From: Desulfovibrionales bacterium
Lineage (GTDB): Bacteria; Desulfobacterota; Desulfovibrionia; Desulfovibrionales; Desulfomicrobiaceae
DNA length: 6,902 nt
Direction of reading: 5' to 3'
Assembly: GCA_012727515.1 (NCBI GenBank)
Contig: JAAYGZ010000402.1
Coordinates: 1 to 6,902, forward strand
Below the pieces are notes generated by a model. It was not told where the DNA came from. It made no database searches and worked only from the letters and a program-made list of their open reading frames with translations. Numbering within the stretch: the first letter of the stretch is position 1; each line of letters begins with the position of its first letter. Of this stretch, positions 1-6,311 are shown piece by piece. The position numbers and the translations under genes are program-made.

Positions 1-473
1 AGCATGGGCTGATGCCGGTGGGTATTCAGGGTGGCAATGAATTTCAGGAACGCCTGGCACCACGACTTTCACTCTGTATTTTTCCAGAAGGAAAAACCAT
101 ACAGAGCAAAACAGTATCTGACACGTCTGCTGCGTGTCCCCCTTCAGAGGCCGAGGCACTGATCATTGATAAGCCTGTGCGCTCCGGACAACAAATTTAT
201 GCCAAGGGCCGTGATCTCATCATTACTGCCCAGGTTGGGCCAGGCGCAGAGGTCATTGCTGATGGCAATGTGCATATTTATTCAACCCTGCGTGGACGCG
301 CCCTGGCCGGAGTCATGGGCAATGAGCAGGCCAGAATTTTCTGTAAAGAACTCAAGGCAGAACTCGTCTCTATTGCTGGTCTGTATCAGGTCAGCGAAGA
401 CCTGCCACTTCAGGTGGATGGGCCTGTCCAGATCAGACTGGCCGGGCGTCAGCTTTTGATTGAACCTCTCTAA
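1..473 (+). CDS. minC: Septum site-determining protein MinC, 5' end outside window
   Basis: MinC inhibits FtsZ polymerisation away from mid-cell; it is brought to the membrane by MinD. The reading frame is open from base 3 with no stop upstream, so the ATG at 12 is an internal codon and the true start lies before the window. By comparison with E. coli MinC (from memory) about 70 N-terminal residues are missing. The first visible residues ([11 protein letters not shown]) fit the end of the N-terminal FtsZ-inhibiting domain. A poorly conserved linker follows, then the C-terminal beta-helix dimerisation domain, recognised by [30 protein letters not shown] and AELVSIAG. The RSGQ motif is the known MinD-contact site in this family. 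The gene ends with TAA at 471-473, 25 bp before minD, and is the first visible gene of a minCDE operon. Confidence 0.97.
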   Translation, partial: HGLMPVGIQGGNEFQERLAPRLSLCIFPEGKTIQSKTVSDTSAACPPSEAEALIIDKPVRSGQQIYAKGRDLIITAQVGPGAEVIADGNVHIYSTLRGRALAGVMGNEQARIFCKELKAELVSIAGLYQVSEDLPLQVDGPVQIRLAGRQLLIEPL

Positions 474-488
474 GTATGTAACAGGACC

Positions 489-495
489 AGGAGGG
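489..495 (+). promoter_or_regulatory. Strong ribosome binding site that sets the minD start
   Basis: AGGAGGG lies four to five bases before the GTG at 499. It decides the start: the same frame can be opened at a TTG at 460, but that codon is inside minC, has no comparable site, and would add 13 residues that no MinD has before the conserved MGKIIVVTSGKGG. Confidence 0.85.
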
Positions 496-498
496 ACT

Positions 499-1305
499 GT
501 GGGTAAAATTATTGTTGTCACATCAGGCAAGGGCGGGGTGGGAAAAACCACGTCAAGTGCGTCGCTGGCCACGGGTCTGGCCAGGCGCGGTTTTCAGGTT
601 GCAGTGCTCGATTTTGATGTAGGACTGCGTAATCTGGATTTAATTATGGGTTGTGAACGTCGGGTGGTCTATGATTTTGTCAATGTCATCCAGGGTGATG
701 CCACCCTGCACCAGGCGTTGATCCGGGATAAACGAGTTGAAAATCTTTATATTCTGCCCGCCTCGCAGACCAAGGACAAAGAAGCCCTGCGCATAGATGG
801 AGTGGAAAAGGTTTTGCTCGAACTGTCTGAGCGCTTTGATTATGTGATCTGTGATTCCCCGGCCGGAATTGAACACGGCGCACTGGCAGCCATGTATTTT
901 GCCGATGAAGCTGTTGTGGTTACAAACCCGGAAGTATCCTCGGTGCGGGATTCTGACCGCGTACTTGGCTTGCTGCAAAGCAAAACCAAAAAGGCAAAAG
1001 AAGGGCAGAATATCAAGGAGCACCTGCTGCTGACCAGATATGATCCCGAACGGGTCAGCCGGGGCGAAATGCTCAGCGTAGGCGATGTTGAAGAAATTCT
1101 GGCGATTCCTTTGCTGGGAGTTGTTCCTGAGTCCAAAGCCGTACTCAGTGCGTCCAATGCTGGCGAACCGGTTATTCTGGATGAGACAAGTGATGCAGGC
1201 CAGGCCTATACAGACGCTGTTCTTCGTCTTTTAGGTGAGGACGTGCCGCACCGCTTTCTTGCTCCGGTTAAAAAGGGCTTTTTTGCCCGCATCTTTGGAG
1301 GCTGA
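499..1305 (+). CDS. minD: Septum site-determining protein MinD, membrane-associated ATPase
   Basis: MinD is a ParA/MinD-family P-loop ATPase. In the ATP-bound dimer it sits on the inner membrane and recruits MinC; MinE stimulates its ATPase and releases it, giving oscillation. The product is 268 residues (E. coli MinD is 270). It shows the deviant Walker A motif GKGGVGKTT at residues 10-18 with the signature lysine K11 and catalytic K16, the switch region LDFDVGLRNLD with D40, and the Walker B-like YVICDSPAGIE. The C-terminus KKGFFARIFGG is the amphipathic membrane-targeting helix. No key residue is missing. The start is the GTG at 499, preceded by AGGAGGG. The stop TGA is followed by minE after one base, so the two are surely co-transcribed and probably translationally coupled. 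Confidence 0.98.
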   Translation: MGKIIVVTSGKGGVGKTTSSASLATGLARRGFQVAVLDFDVGLRNLDLIMGCERRVVYDFVNVIQGDATLHQALIRDKRVENLYILPASQTKDKEALRIDGVEKVLLELSERFDYVICDSPAGIEHGALAAMYFADEAVVVTNPEVSSVRDSDRVLGLLQSKTKKAKEGQNIKEHLLLTRYDPERVSRGEMLSVGDVEEILAIPLLGVVPESKAVLSASNAGEPVILDETSDAGQAYTDAVLRLLGEDVPHRFLAPVKKGFFARIFGG

Positions 1306-1306
1306 A

Positions 1307-1564
1307 ATGGGAATTTTCAGCTATTTCCGCTCCAAGAAAAATACTGCCGAAGTTGCCAAGAACCGCTTGCAGATTATTGTGGCCCATGAGCGCGCTCAGG
1401 CCGGAGGATACGACTTCCTGCCCCAACTGCGCCATGAATTACTGCAAGTCGTGCAAAAATATGTGCATGTGGAATTGGAAAATATCCGTATAGATGTTAA
1501 TCGCGATGGTGACTGCGAAGTTCTGGAATTTAACGTCCTGCTGCCGGACAAAATAACAAAATAA
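1307..1564 (+). CDS. minE: Cell division topological specificity factor MinE
   Basis: MinE binds membrane-bound MinD, displaces MinC and triggers ATP hydrolysis, so the MinCD inhibitor is cleared from mid-cell. The product is 85 residues, close to the 88 of E. coli. The N-terminus MGIFSYFR resembles the membrane-targeting helix. Residues about 14-31 (EVAKNRLQIIVAHERAQ) are the conserved anti-MinCD helix, with the RLQIIVAHER core. The remainder, with YDFLPQLRHELLQVVQKYV and the LEFNVLLP strand, is the dimeric topological-specificity domain. The ATG at 1307 is preceded by GGAGG at 1297-1301, which overlaps the end of minD. The frame can be extended upstream into minD, but that part lacks MinE similarity. 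It is the last gene of the minCDE block. Confidence 0.98.
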   Translation: MGIFSYFRSKKNTAEVAKNRLQIIVAHERAQAGGYDFLPQLRHELLQVVQKYVHVELENIRIDVNRDGDCEVLEFNVLLPDKITK

Positions 1565-1572
1565 GGCTGGCG

Positions 1573-1594
1573 CTGATCAAAATGTTTTAATCAG
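1573..1594 (+). other. A/T-rich imperfect hairpin just after minE
   Basis: CTGATCAAAA and TTTTAATCAG form a ten-pair stem with one C-A mismatch and a two-base apex (in practice a four-base loop). It begins 9 bases after the minE stop. It is A/T-rich and not followed by a T run, so it is a weak terminator at best. It may simply stabilise the 3' end of the min transcript. Confidence 0.35.
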
Positions 1595-1614
1595 TGCTTC
1601 CACAACACCCTGTG

Positions 1615-1649
1615 CGGGGAGGTCATATGTGCATGGCGCAACCTCCCCG
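1615..1649 (+). other. GC-rich 9-bp perfect hairpin between minE and the CxxC gene
   Basis: CGGGGAGGT at 1615-1623 is exactly complementary to ACCTCCCCG at 1641-1649, enclosing a 17-base loop. Inside the loop TGC at 1630-1632 can stack as three more pairs with GCA at 1638-1640, leaving CATATG as a 5' bulge. There is no T run after it on either strand, so it is not a classical intrinsic terminator. It ends 23 bases before the ATG at 1673. The left arm contains a GGAGG, which would be masked in the folded form, but no start codon in a supported gene uses it. Role unknown: 3'-end stabiliser, processing site or factor-dependent termination are possible. Confidence 0.5.
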
Positions 1650-1672
1650 ACCAATCTGACTGGTGCAGAACA

Positions 1673-1921
1673 ATGATCAAACGCTTTTGTGATATTTGTG
1701 AACAAGAAATCAAGGGACTTAAAGATGGAATTTATGAACAGCAATACACCCTTTTTCTTGAAGACAGCACAAATCTGAACCGTCTTGGCGGGCAACTCGG
1801 CAAGATGAATCCTGTTATTGAAATGAAACTTTCCAACTGCAATAATACAGACATTTGTCGGAAATGTTTGGAAGAAATTCTAATAAAAGAGTTTCGTCAC
1901 CGTGCCCAGGATGCATCATAA
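1673..1921 (+). CDS. Small unrecognised protein with two CxxC pairs, probably zinc-binding
   Basis: I do not recognise this 82-residue protein. It has CDIC at residues 6-9 and CRKC at 62-65, a spacing typical of a four-cysteine zinc ribbon or treble-clef-like fold, plus a further C56. Between them lies a stretch rich in E, Q, N and L (YEQQYTLFLEDS) that could form beta strands. The end is charged (IKEFRHRAQD). There is no signal peptide or membrane segment, so it should be cytoplasmic. The ATG at 1673 has only a weak ribosome site (no clear AGGA within 15 bases). The coding sequence is visibly more A/T-rich than minCDE or the transporter genes. It sits alone between minE and infA. A non-coding alternative is unlikely given the paired cysteine motifs at both ends, but function is unknown. 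Confidence 0.6.
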   Translation: MIKRFCDICEQEIKGLKDGIYEQQYTLFLEDSTNLNRLGGQLGKMNPVIEMKLSNCNNTDICRKCLEEILIKEFRHRAQDAS

Positions 1922-1979
1922 AAAATATCCACCCTTTGTCCGACCTCACGTGCAAGGCATGATCACCCTGTATCCAGAC

Positions 1980-2008
1980 TTGTCATTTCTTCTGGCAGCA
2001 GCTAAAGA
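1980..2008 (+). promoter_or_regulatory. Possible sigma-70 promoter upstream of infA
   Basis: TTGTCA at 1980-1985 and TAAAGA at 2003-2008 are separated by 17 bases, which is the ideal spacing. The -35 differs from TTGACA at one base; the -10 is a weaker match. It lies 50 bases before the infA start codon, in the 137-bp gap after the CxxC gene. No other good pair was seen in that gap. Sequence match only. Confidence 0.35.
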
Positions 2009-2058
2009 ACCATGTCTTTACATAAACCCTCTTGTCTGCTGAATAAGGAATCTGTTGA

Positions 2059-2277
2059 ATGGCCAAGGAAGAATCTATTGAAGTTGAAGGCGTTATTGAA
2101 GAAGCCATGCCCAATGCCATGTTTTTGGTGCGATTGGAAAATGGGCATCAGGTGTTGGGACATATCTCAGGAAAAATGCGCAAATTTTATATCCGTATCC
2201 TCCCTGGAGACCGGGTCAAGGTGGAATTATCGCCCTACGATCTAACCAGGGGCAGAATTACCTATCGATTTAAGTAG
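2059..2277 (+). CDS. infA: Translation initiation factor IF-1
   Basis: IF-1 binds the A site of the 30S subunit with IF-2 and IF-3 and promotes correct initiation. The 72-residue product has the length of E. coli IF-1 and is one OB fold from end to end. Conserved blocks are [11 protein letters not shown] at the start, [13 protein letters not shown], then [20 protein letters not shown] with the RNA-contacting basic residues, and [18 protein letters not shown] at the end. The ATG at 2059 has AAGGA at 2045-2049, nine bases upstream. It stands apart from both neighbours by more than 130 bp, consistent with its own promoter. An overlapping frame from 2012 to 2245 is a shadow with no family resemblance. 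Confidence 0.98.
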   Translation: MAKEESIEVEGVIEEAMPNAMFLVRLENGHQVLGHISGKMRKFYIRILPGDRVKVELSPYDLTRGRITYRFK

Positions 2278-2284
2278 TTAGTAC

Positions 2285-2306
2285 AGGCACGGTTCAGACC
2301 ATGCCT
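2285..2306 (+). terminator. Possible terminator hairpin after infA
   Basis: AGGCACGGT and ACCATGCCT pair over nine positions with one C-A mismatch and a four-base TCAG loop, starting 8 bases after the infA stop codon. The sequence after it becomes T-rich only from about 2320 to 2338, some 14 bases downstream, so this is not a textbook intrinsic terminator. Position after infA and before a separate operon supports a termination role. Confidence 0.4.
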
Positions 2307-2415
2307 TGCTGCCTCGCCTCTTTTTCTGCTTTTTCTTTGCCATTGTACGTATTCCAGATTATTTTTCTGGTAGTGCTCTGTCTCTGCATCTGACAGGCGC
2401 AATGAGCGTAGTATG

Positions 2416-2446
2416 CCAGGGTTTACACCAGACACTGTAACCCAGG
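2416..2446 (+). promoter_or_regulatory. Inverted repeat upstream of the transporter operon, operator or leader hairpin
   Basis: CCAGGGTTTACA at 2416-2427 and TGTAACCCAGG at 2436-2446 are an inverted repeat of eleven paired positions broken only by one extra T in the left arm and one A-A mismatch, with eight bases between. It ends 45 bases before the binding protein start codon. This is the only obvious dyad of that quality in the 214-bp gap. It could bind a dimeric repressor or activator, or fold in the leader mRNA. A weak promoter-like pair (CTGACA at 2390-2395, TATGCC at 2412-2417, spacer 16) would place its -10 at the left arm. A small dyad CCAGA/TCTGG with a T-rich loop lies at 2354-2370. 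Confidence 0.45.
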
Positions 2447-2480
2447 AAAACTCTATACCTTATATCCCAAGCCATTTTTG

Positions 2481-2488
2481 AGGAGGAG
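2481..2488 (+). promoter_or_regulatory. Very strong ribosome binding site of the binding protein gene
   Basis: AGGAGGAG ends a few bases before the ATG at 2492. It contrasts with the poor site of the next gene (CTAAGCAAGC before the ATG at 3681), which fits high production of the soluble binding protein relative to the permease. Confidence 0.8.
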
Positions 2489-2491
2489 AAT

Positions 2492-3628
2492 ATGAAACAT
2501 ACAGGACTCATCGGAATTATTCTGGGATTTGTACTGACAGCCTCAGTCTGTATGGCTGCGCCAATCAAAATAGGGGCCATTTTCTCAGTTACCGGGCCAG
2601 CCTCGTTTCTGGGAGAGCCTGAAAAAAATACCGTGCTCCTGCTGCAGGAACAGATCAATGCCAATGGCGGAATACATGGACAGCCAGTTGAAGTTATTGT
2701 TTATGATGATGAATCAGATGTAAATAAATGCGTTATGGCAGCCAAAAAACTGCTGGACCAGGACCAGGTATCCGTGGTTATCGGCCCCAGTATTTCAGGC
2801 AACACCCTGGCCATTGCCAGATTTTTTTCCTCTGCCAAAGTTCCGCTTATTTCCTGTGCTGCTGCTGAAAAAATTGTCAGCCCGGTACTTCCCTGGATTT
2901 TCAATACCCCGCAGCTTGACCGTCATGTTGTTATTAAAATTTTACAGGATGCCCAGGCCAAGGGCTACTCACGTCTGGCTGTGCTGACAGTTTCTGACGG
3001 CTATGGTCAGGCTGGACGCGCCGTACTCAAGGAACGTATTCCTGCTGATGGCTTTGTTCTGGTTGCTGACGAAGTTTATGGCCCTAAAGACACGGACATG
3101 ACTGCCCAGCTCACCTCCATCAAGGCCCAAAATCCTGACGCGATTATTTGCTGGGGCACGAACCCAGGGCCTGCTGTGGTGGCCAGAAACAGGATGCAAC
3201 TAGGCCTTACGACTCCCCTGTACATGAGTCATGGGGTGGCCTCTGACAAATTTATCGAACTTGCGGGCGAAGCTGCTGAAGGGCTGGTTTTACCTGCTGG
3301 ACGCTTGGTGGCCGTAGATCAGGTTCCTGCAGATCATCCGCAAAAGCCTGTTTTGGACAGCTATGTCCAGGGCTATACAGGCAAATTCAATACAGCCATC
3401 TCTTCCTTTGGCGGCTACGCCCATGATGCGTTTATGCTTGTGGCCGAGGCAATTCGCCTGGGAAACTCTGCACAGCCTGCTGATATTCGTGATAATCTGG
3501 AAAAAATCACCGCCTTTCCAGGCACAACGGGCGTGTATTCCTACACACCGGACAATCATAATGGTCTGGATGAATCTGCCTTTATCATGGTCACCATCAG
3601 CCAGGGTGCCTGGAGCGTTACAAACTAA
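2492..3628 (+). CDS. livK: Branched-chain amino acid-type ABC transporter, periplasmic substrate-binding protein
   Basis: This is the periplasmic receptor of a HAAT/Liv-type importer (Peripla_BP_6, type I fold): it captures the solute and docks onto the two permeases. The product is 378 residues. Residues 1-22 are a Sec signal peptide (MKHT, hydrophobic LIGIILGFVLTAS, then CMAA), with cleavage likely near MA|AP. C20 is preceded by A-S-V, a poor lipobox, so a lipoprotein is less likely. The mature protein begins PIKIGAIFSVTGPASFLGEP, the typical first strand and ligand loop, followed by VIVYDDESD, VIGPSISGNTLAIA and GTTGVYSYTPDNHNGLD near the C-terminus. The family covers leucine/isoleucine/valine, other amino acids, amides and aromatic acids, so the substrate cannot be read from sequence; the symbol reflects family and operon position. 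Confidence 0.93.
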   Translation: MKHTGLIGIILGFVLTASVCMAAPIKIGAIFSVTGPASFLGEPEKNTVLLLQEQINANGGIHGQPVEVIVYDDESDVNKCVMAAKKLLDQDQVSVVIGPSISGNTLAIARFFSSAKVPLISCAAAEKIVSPVLPWIFNTPQLDRHVVIKILQDAQAKGYSRLAVLTVSDGYGQAGRAVLKERIPADGFVLVADEVYGPKDTDMTAQLTSIKAQNPDAIICWGTNPGPAVVARNRMQLGLTTPLYMSHGVASDKFIELAGEAAEGLVLPAGRLVAVDQVPADHPQKPVLDSYVQGYTGKFNTAISSFGGYAHDAFMLVAEAIRLGNSAQPADIRDNLEKITAFPGTTGVYSYTPDNHNGLDESAFIMVTISQGAWSVTN

Positions 3629-3637
3629 CATCGCACA

Positions 3638-3666
3638 CAGGCGGTATCTTTTTGAGATACCGCCTG
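3638..3666 (+). other. Perfect 12-bp hairpin between binding protein and permease genes
   Basis: CAGGCGGTATCT at 3638-3649 is exactly complementary to AGATACCGCCTG at 3655-3666, with a five-base TTTTG loop. It lies in the only sizeable gap (52 bp) inside the transporter operon, 9 bases after the binding protein stop and 14 bases before the permease ATG. What follows is CTCTCTAAGC, not a T run, so full termination is unlikely. Known cases of such hairpins after binding protein genes (for example malE-malF) protect the upstream mRNA from 3' exonucleases or reduce read-through, giving excess binding protein. That role is inferred here. Confidence 0.75.
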
Positions 3667-3680
3667 CTCTCTAAGCAAGC

Positions 3681-4562
3681 ATGGACCTCTCCACTTTACT
3701 GCAATACCTTGTCACTGGCCTGACCCTGGGCAGCACCTACGGGCTGACAGCCCTGGGTTTTACCATTATTTTCAATACCACCGGAGTTATTAACTTCGCA
3801 CAAGGGGAGTTTGTCATGCTTGGGGGCATGATGAGTGTCTTTTTCCTGCATTCCCTTGGCGTGTCCGAACCAGTGGCCATTCTTCTGGCCGTCACAGCAA
3901 CAACCATAACCGGGGCCTTGGTGGAGCGCCTGGCTATTCGTCCGGTTCGCCATTGTCCGGCCATCAATTTAGTTATCATCACCATTGGTATTTCCATCCT
4001 TATTCGCGGCATAGCCATGATTTTATGGGGCAAGGATACCTATGCCCTGCCATCTTTTTCCGGCAATGCGCCTGTTTTTTTTCTTGGGGCAGCCATTATG
4101 CCTCAGGCCTTGTGGGTGCTTGGTATCAGCCTGGTTTTACTGGGTGGCCTTAAATTCTTTTTTTCAGCAACAATCCAGGGCAAGGCCATGCTGGCCTGCT
4201 CCTTTAACGCCAAAGCCGCCTCCCTGGTTGGCATTGGCGTTCAGCGCATGGTGCTGTTCTCGTTTATGATCTCCGCTTTTGTCGGGGCCGTGGGCGGGGT
4301 TATTCTCGCGCCCATTACCCTCACCTCTTTTGATGTGGGCATTATGCTGGGCCTGAAAGGTTTTGCAGCCTGTATTTTAGGCGGACTGGGCAATCCCTTT
4401 GGCGCAGCAGCAGGCGGGATTATCCTTGGCGTTCTGGAAGCTCTGGGCGCCGGTTTTATTTCTTCAGCCTATAAAGATGCCCTGGCCTTTGTTATTTTGC
4501 TGATCCTTCTTTTTATCAAGCCATCGGGCCTTTTTGGTCGCGATGACGCCAAGCGGGTGTAG
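3681..4562 (+). CDS. livH: Branched-chain amino acid-type ABC transporter permease, LivH family
   Basis: One of two membrane subunits that form the translocation path in the inner membrane. The 293-residue product is almost wholly hydrophobic, with about eight predicted membrane segments. Recognisable LivH-family blocks are GSTYGLTALGFTIIFNTTGVINFAQGEF at residues 17-43, RPVRHCPAINLVIITIGISI at 87-106, and the cytoplasmic coupling loop that contacts an ATPase, GKAMLACSFNAKAASLVGI, from residue 167. Near the end are GGLGNPFGAAAGGIILGVLE and the closing IKPSGLFGR typical of the family. The ATG at 3681 has no good ribosome site; the hairpin just upstream and this weak site should lower its output relative to the binding protein. 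The stop overlaps no gene; livM starts one base later. Confidence 0.95.
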   Translation: MDLSTLLQYLVTGLTLGSTYGLTALGFTIIFNTTGVINFAQGEFVMLGGMMSVFFLHSLGVSEPVAILLAVTATTITGALVERLAIRPVRHCPAINLVIITIGISILIRGIAMILWGKDTYALPSFSGNAPVFFLGAAIMPQALWVLGISLVLLGGLKFFFSATIQGKAMLACSFNAKAASLVGIGVQRMVLFSFMISAFVGAVGGVILAPITLTSFDVGIMLGLKGFAACILGGLGNPFGAAAGGIILGVLEALGAGFISSAYKDALAFVILLILLFIKPSGLFGRDDAKRV

Positions 4563-4563
4563 C

Positions 4564-5538
4564 ATGGCCTATCGTCGGGATATGTACTGGCTGGCTGCTT
4601 TTTTTACAGTCCTCATGCTTGCGCCCCTGGCCATGCCCAATAATTACTACCTGACAGTGCTGATCATGTGCTGCTTGCACGCCATGAATGCGGTGGGTCT
4701 GTGCTTGCTGGTGGGTCATGCTGGTCAGATTTCCCTTGGCCATGCCGGATTTTATGGCTTGGCAGCCTATACCAGCGCGTTTTTAAGCACGACCATTGGC
4801 CTGCCTGTAGGGCTGTCCATGCTGGCTGGAATTGGCGCTGGCACCGTGACGAGCGTCCTGGTAGGTCTGCCATCCTTAAAACTGCACGGCCATTACCTGG
4901 CCATGGCCACCTTGGGCTTTGGCGTTATTCTTTCCATTTTGTTTACAGAAACCATTGATATCACGGGCGGACCATCTGGCTTTGTAGGCATACCGGGCCT
5001 TTCTGTTTTTGGCTATGAGCTGACCAATGATGCAAGCATCTATCGCGTGGTGGCTCTTGGTTTGTGCCTTATTGTCTGGCTGGCTTTTAATGTCCTGCAT
5101 TCACGCATTGGTCGGGCCTTGCGTGCCCTGCATACCTCTGAAAAAGCTGCCCAGGCCATGGGCGTGGATGTGGCGCGCTACAAACTCTTTGTCTTTGTGC
5201 TCTCAGCATTTTTTTCCTCTGTTGCCGGGGTGCTGTATGCCCATTACCTGACGTTTATTGCTCCGGCATCCTTTGGCTTTATGTTTTCTGTTGAAATCAT
5301 TGTTATGGTTGTACTTGGTGGCATGATCAGCGTGCCTGGTTCTATTATTGGCGCATTTTTCCTGACAGTATTGCCAGAGTTTTTACGCGCCTTTGAAAAC
5401 AGTGAAATCATCCTTTTTGGTGCAATTCTGGTGCTGTGCATGATATTTCTGCCTGATGGACTGGCTGGTGGCTGGAATCGCCTGTGGCAGCGCCTGCGCG
5501 CCGCTTCAGCCCAGGCCAGCCTGAGGAAGCAGATATGA
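4564..5538 (+). CDS. livM: Branched-chain amino acid-type ABC transporter permease, LivM family
   Basis: The second membrane subunit, partner of the LivH-like protein. The 324-residue product shows the LivM hallmarks GLCLLVGHAGQISLGHAGFYGLAAY at residues 45-69, LKLHGHYLAMATLGFG at 105-120, TGGPSGFVGIP at 134-144, and the coupling loop RIGRALRALHTSEKAAQAMGVDVARYK at 181-207. It ends with the usual IFLPDGLAGG followed by a basic cytoplasmic tail. I chose the ATG at 4564, one base after the livH stop, although a frame-internal ATG at 4534 lies within livH and ATG at 4582 is possible. There is no clear ribosome site, so translation is probably coupled to livH. It overlaps the next gene by four bases (ATGA). 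Confidence 0.95.
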   Translation: MAYRRDMYWLAAFFTVLMLAPLAMPNNYYLTVLIMCCLHAMNAVGLCLLVGHAGQISLGHAGFYGLAAYTSAFLSTTIGLPVGLSMLAGIGAGTVTSVLVGLPSLKLHGHYLAMATLGFGVILSILFTETIDITGGPSGFVGIPGLSVFGYELTNDASIYRVVALGLCLIVWLAFNVLHSRIGRALRALHTSEKAAQAMGVDVARYKLFVFVLSAFFSSVAGVLYAHYLTFIAPASFGFMFSVEIIVMVVLGGMISVPGSIIGAFFLTVLPEFLRAFENSEIILFGAILVLCMIFLPDGLAGGWNRLWQRLRAASAQASLRKQI

Positions 5539-6311
5539 AACACACTGTCCTGGAATGCCGGAAACTGTCTGTACGCTTTGGCGGGGTCCAGGCCCTGCAC
5601 GAGGTGGATTTCCAGGCAGATCAGGGTCATATTACTGCCATTATCGGGCCCAATGGAGCGGGCAAGACCACCCTGCTCAATGTTATTTCCGGTATGGTCA
5701 GCCCGGTATCAGGTGAGATCCTTTTTGACACTCACACCATCACCCACTGTCCTGTGCACCAGCGCAACAGCCTGGGCATGGTGCGTACATTTCAGAATCT
5801 GGAAATTTTTTCCAATATGACAGTGCTGGAAAATGTCATGACCGGATGTCATGGGCACATGCCCCTTGCGGCCTGGCACAGCCTGCTGCGCACCCCAAAG
5901 GCCATAGCCCTGGAGCACCGGATCAAGGAACAGGCACTGGAAGCGCTGGAATTTGTTGGACTTACGGGCCTGAATACAGTCTCAGCCAAGGAGCTGGCTT
6001 TTGGACAGCAGCGCTCCCTGGAACTTGCCAGGGCCTTGGCCGCACGCCCACGCTTATTGCTCCTTGATGAGCCAGCGGCAGGCCTGAACATTGCCGAAAC
6101 CCAGGCCCTGGCAGAAATGATTGTACGCATTCGCGATACCTACCAGGTCTCAATTATTCTGGTTGAGCATGACATGGAGCTGGTCATGGGGATTAGTGAT
6201 GCCATTATGGTTCTGTGCTTTGGCCAGGTTATCAGCCGGGGCACTCCTGGACAGATCCAGAAAGATCCGCAGGTTATTGCCGCCTACCTGGGATCTGACG
6301 AGGACGAATAA
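5535..6311 (+). CDS. livG: Branched-chain amino acid-type ABC transporter ATP-binding protein, LivG family
   Basis: The first of two cytoplasmic ATPases that drive import. The 258-residue product (E. coli LivG is 255) carries every ABC motif: Walker A GPNGAGKTT at residues 38-46, Q-loop Q87 in VRTFQNLEIF, the LivG-type signature LAFGQQRSLE at 155-164 (the usual SGG is replaced by FGQ in this subfamily), Walker B LLLLDEP at 174-180, the AAGLN D-loop and H212 in VEHDM. The tail is acidic (SDEDE). The start ATG at 5535 overlaps the livM stop and has AGGAAG at 5524-5529. The frame is open further upstream into livM but that part is not LivG-like. Its stop TAA shares one base with the next start. 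Confidence 0.96.
   Translation: MKHTVLECRKLSVRFGGVQALHEVDFQADQGHITAIIGPNGAGKTTLLNVISGMVSPVSGEILFDTHTITHCPVHQRNSLGMVRTFQNLEIFSNMTVLENVMTGCHGHMPLAAWHSLLRTPKAIALEHRIKEQALEALEFVGLTGLNTVSAKELAFGQQRSLELARALAARPRLLLLDEPAAGLNIAETQALAEMIVRIRDTYQVSIILVEHDMELVMGISDAIMVLCFGQVISRGTPGQIQKDPQVIAAYLGSDEDE

Noticed and set aside
12..14. ATG at 12 as the start of minC
   Set aside because: The frame is open to the window edge and the residues before it (HGL) continue the MinC N-terminal domain pattern, so it is an internal codon.
460..498. Upstream TTG start extending MinD by 13 residues
   Set aside because: The extension overlaps the end of minC, has no ribosome site and no MinD similarity; AGGAGGG before GTG 499 fixes the start.
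2012..2245. Open frame overlapping infA in another phase
   Set aside because: The IF-1 frame accounts for the region fully; the overlapping translation shows no recognisable domain.
2492..2560. Lipoprotein signal at C20 of the binding protein
   Set aside because: The residues before the cysteine (A-S-V) do not fit a lipobox, where the position before C is normally G or A; a soluble periplasmic product is more likely in this operon type.
5244..5630. 128-codon minus-strand open frame across livM and livG
   Set aside because: It lies antisense to two well-conserved genes and its translation resembles no family; it is a by-product of codon bias. The same applies to the minus-strand frames at 640-1023, 3290-3631 and 2359-2664.
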